Of a DNA stretch of 5,558 nt, positions 4,863 to 5,558 are shown in pieces; the stretch's first letter is position 1, and each line of letters starts with the position of its first letter. Source of the stretch: Elusimicrobiota bacterium (GTDB taxonomy: Bacteria; Elusimicrobiota; Elusimicrobia; UBA1565; UBA9628). The DNA lies in assembly GCA_028871595.1 (NCBI GenBank), contig JAGWMT010000218.1, positions 1-5,558 on the forward strand, written 5' to 3'. The translations under genes and the position numbers were made by a program. Under the pieces are notes generated by a model. It saw nothing but the letters and a program-made list of their open reading frames with translations. It was not told the origin of the DNA and made no database searches.

Positions 4863-5558
4863 TCATGGCGGCCCGGCGGGAGACGCGCCGGCATCGAGAG
4901 GCAGGAACACCCGGAAAGTCGTCCCGCGGCCGACCGCGCTCTCGAGCTCGATCGTTCCCCCGTGCTTGTGCACGATCTCGTGGACCAGGGCCAGCCCCAG
5001 CCCCGTCCCCTTGCCGACCTCCTTGGTCGTGAAGAAGGGATCGAATATCTTCGAGCGTATCTCCGGCGGGATTCCCATGCCGGTGTCGGAGATCCGCAGG
5101 ACGACGCCGGGCCGCCCCTCGACCCGGGCGGTCTCGACGGTCAGGACGCCGCCCTGCGGCATGGCGTCCACGGCGTTGCCCCCCAGGTTGACGACAATCT
5201 GCTGGAACTGGGTCCGGTTGGCGCGAATGAGCGGCAAGCCGGGAGCGAGCCTGCGGACGACCTCCACCCGCGACATGCCCCCCTGGGCCTTGACCAAGGC
5301 AAGGGCCTGCTCGACGGCGGCGTTCATGTCCAGTTCCTCGCGATGCTCCGCCGCGCCGCCGCGCGTGAACTGCAGGAGGCTTTGGACCAGGTCACGGCAG
5401 CGCTCGGCCTCCCGGGCGATGCTCTGCACCGGCAAGGTCATGGAGTCCCCGGGCTTGAGGCGCGCTTTCATGGACTGGGCGAAGCCCAGGATGATCCCCA
5501 GCGGATTGTTGATCTCGTGGGCCACGCCCGCCGATAGGCGCCCCACGGCCGTGAGCTT
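4863..5558 (-). CDS. Sensor histidine kinase, C-terminal catalytic part (5' end beyond window)
   Basis: The frame runs unbroken from the right edge to a TGA at 4865-4863, giving 231 residues of transmitter module. It opens KLTAVGRLSAGVAHEINNPL, a HisKA H-box with the phosphorylatable His at visible residue 14. A GTG at 5546 is the internal Val of this motif, not a start. Then follow the second dimerisation helix (SIAREAERCRDLVQSLLQFT), an N-box (NLGGNAVDAM), G1 (DTGMGI), F-box (FDPFFTTK), G2 (GKGTGLGLALV) and the final strand (GTTFRVFLPL). All ATP-binding motifs are intact, so it should be an active kinase of the NtrB/PilS/AtoS-like type. The input domain and any paired response regulator lie outside the window. 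The N-box reads NLGGNA where NLLxNA is more common. It is convergent with the peroxidase gene, so a functional link is not implied. Confidence 0.93.
   Translation of the reverse strand, partial: KLTAVGRLSAGVAHEINNPLGIILGFAQSMKARLKPGDSMTLPVQSIAREAERCRDLVQSLLQFTRGGAAEHREELDMNAAVEQALALVKAQGGMSRVEVVRRLAPGLPLIRANRTQFQQIVVNLGGNAVDAMPQGGVLTVETARVEGRPGVVLRISDTGMGIPPEIRSKIFDPFFTTKEVGKGTGLGLALVHEIVHKHGGTIELESAVGRGTTFRVFLPLDAGASPAGPP

Noticed and set aside
4863..5546. GTG at 5546 as the start of the kinase
   Set aside because: It encodes the Val of the conserved H-box lead-in (KLTAVGRLSAGVAHE), and the frame stays open to the window edge, so the gene is simply truncated.

Overview
The window is GC-rich bacterial DNA, with strong G/C preference at third codon positions. 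Secreted c-type haem and disulfide-rich proteins point to a Gram-negative-type envelope. No marker gene fixes the taxonomy. The mix of exported Sel1-repeat, SUMF1-domain and di-haem peroxidase proteins would suit an Elusimicrobiota or deltaproteobacterial-type genome, but that is only an impression. I see no tRNA, rRNA, CRISPR array, insertion sequence or other mobile element.

Layout. The left block (1-1487) is on the minus strand. It runs from a 41-codon small ORF into an exported Sel1-repeat protein through a TGATG overlap, and then to a YbjQ/UPF0145 family gene that reaches the left edge and has its own near-consensus promoter. On the other side of a 126-base divergent gap, a small coiled-coil protein is encoded on the plus strand (1614-1916). 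It meets a convergent minus-strand hypothetical ORF (1913-2260), and the two stop codons share a CTAG. That ORF's nominal start shares a CATG with the start of the next plus-strand gene. The central block (2259-4814) is a two-gene operon behind a textbook promoter (TTGACA, 17 bases, TATACT). It encodes an exported SUMF1/formylglycine-generating-enzyme-fold protein and an exported di-haem cytochrome c peroxidase/MauG-type protein with an extra cysteine-rich C-terminal domain. A convergent histidine kinase fragment (minus strand) closes the window on the right.

How the genes may work together. The SUMF1-like protein and the peroxidase are almost certainly co-transcribed: same strand, same frame, only three bases between stop and TTG start. 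Both appear to be secreted and both are rich in cysteine. The SUMF1-like protein lacks the catalytic cysteine pair of true formylglycine-generating enzymes. The peroxidase keeps both CxxCH haem sites and the family landmarks.

The most distinctive signals are (1) a promoter whose -10 box ends 7 bases before the ATG, predicting a leaderless mRNA, with weaker versions of the same layout at two other genes; (2) the apparently undescribed 12-cysteine C-terminal domain of the peroxidase; (3) the same-frame junction between the two operon genes; and (4) the small ORF coupled to the Sel1 gene. I do not see a clear-cut new defence or mobile system.
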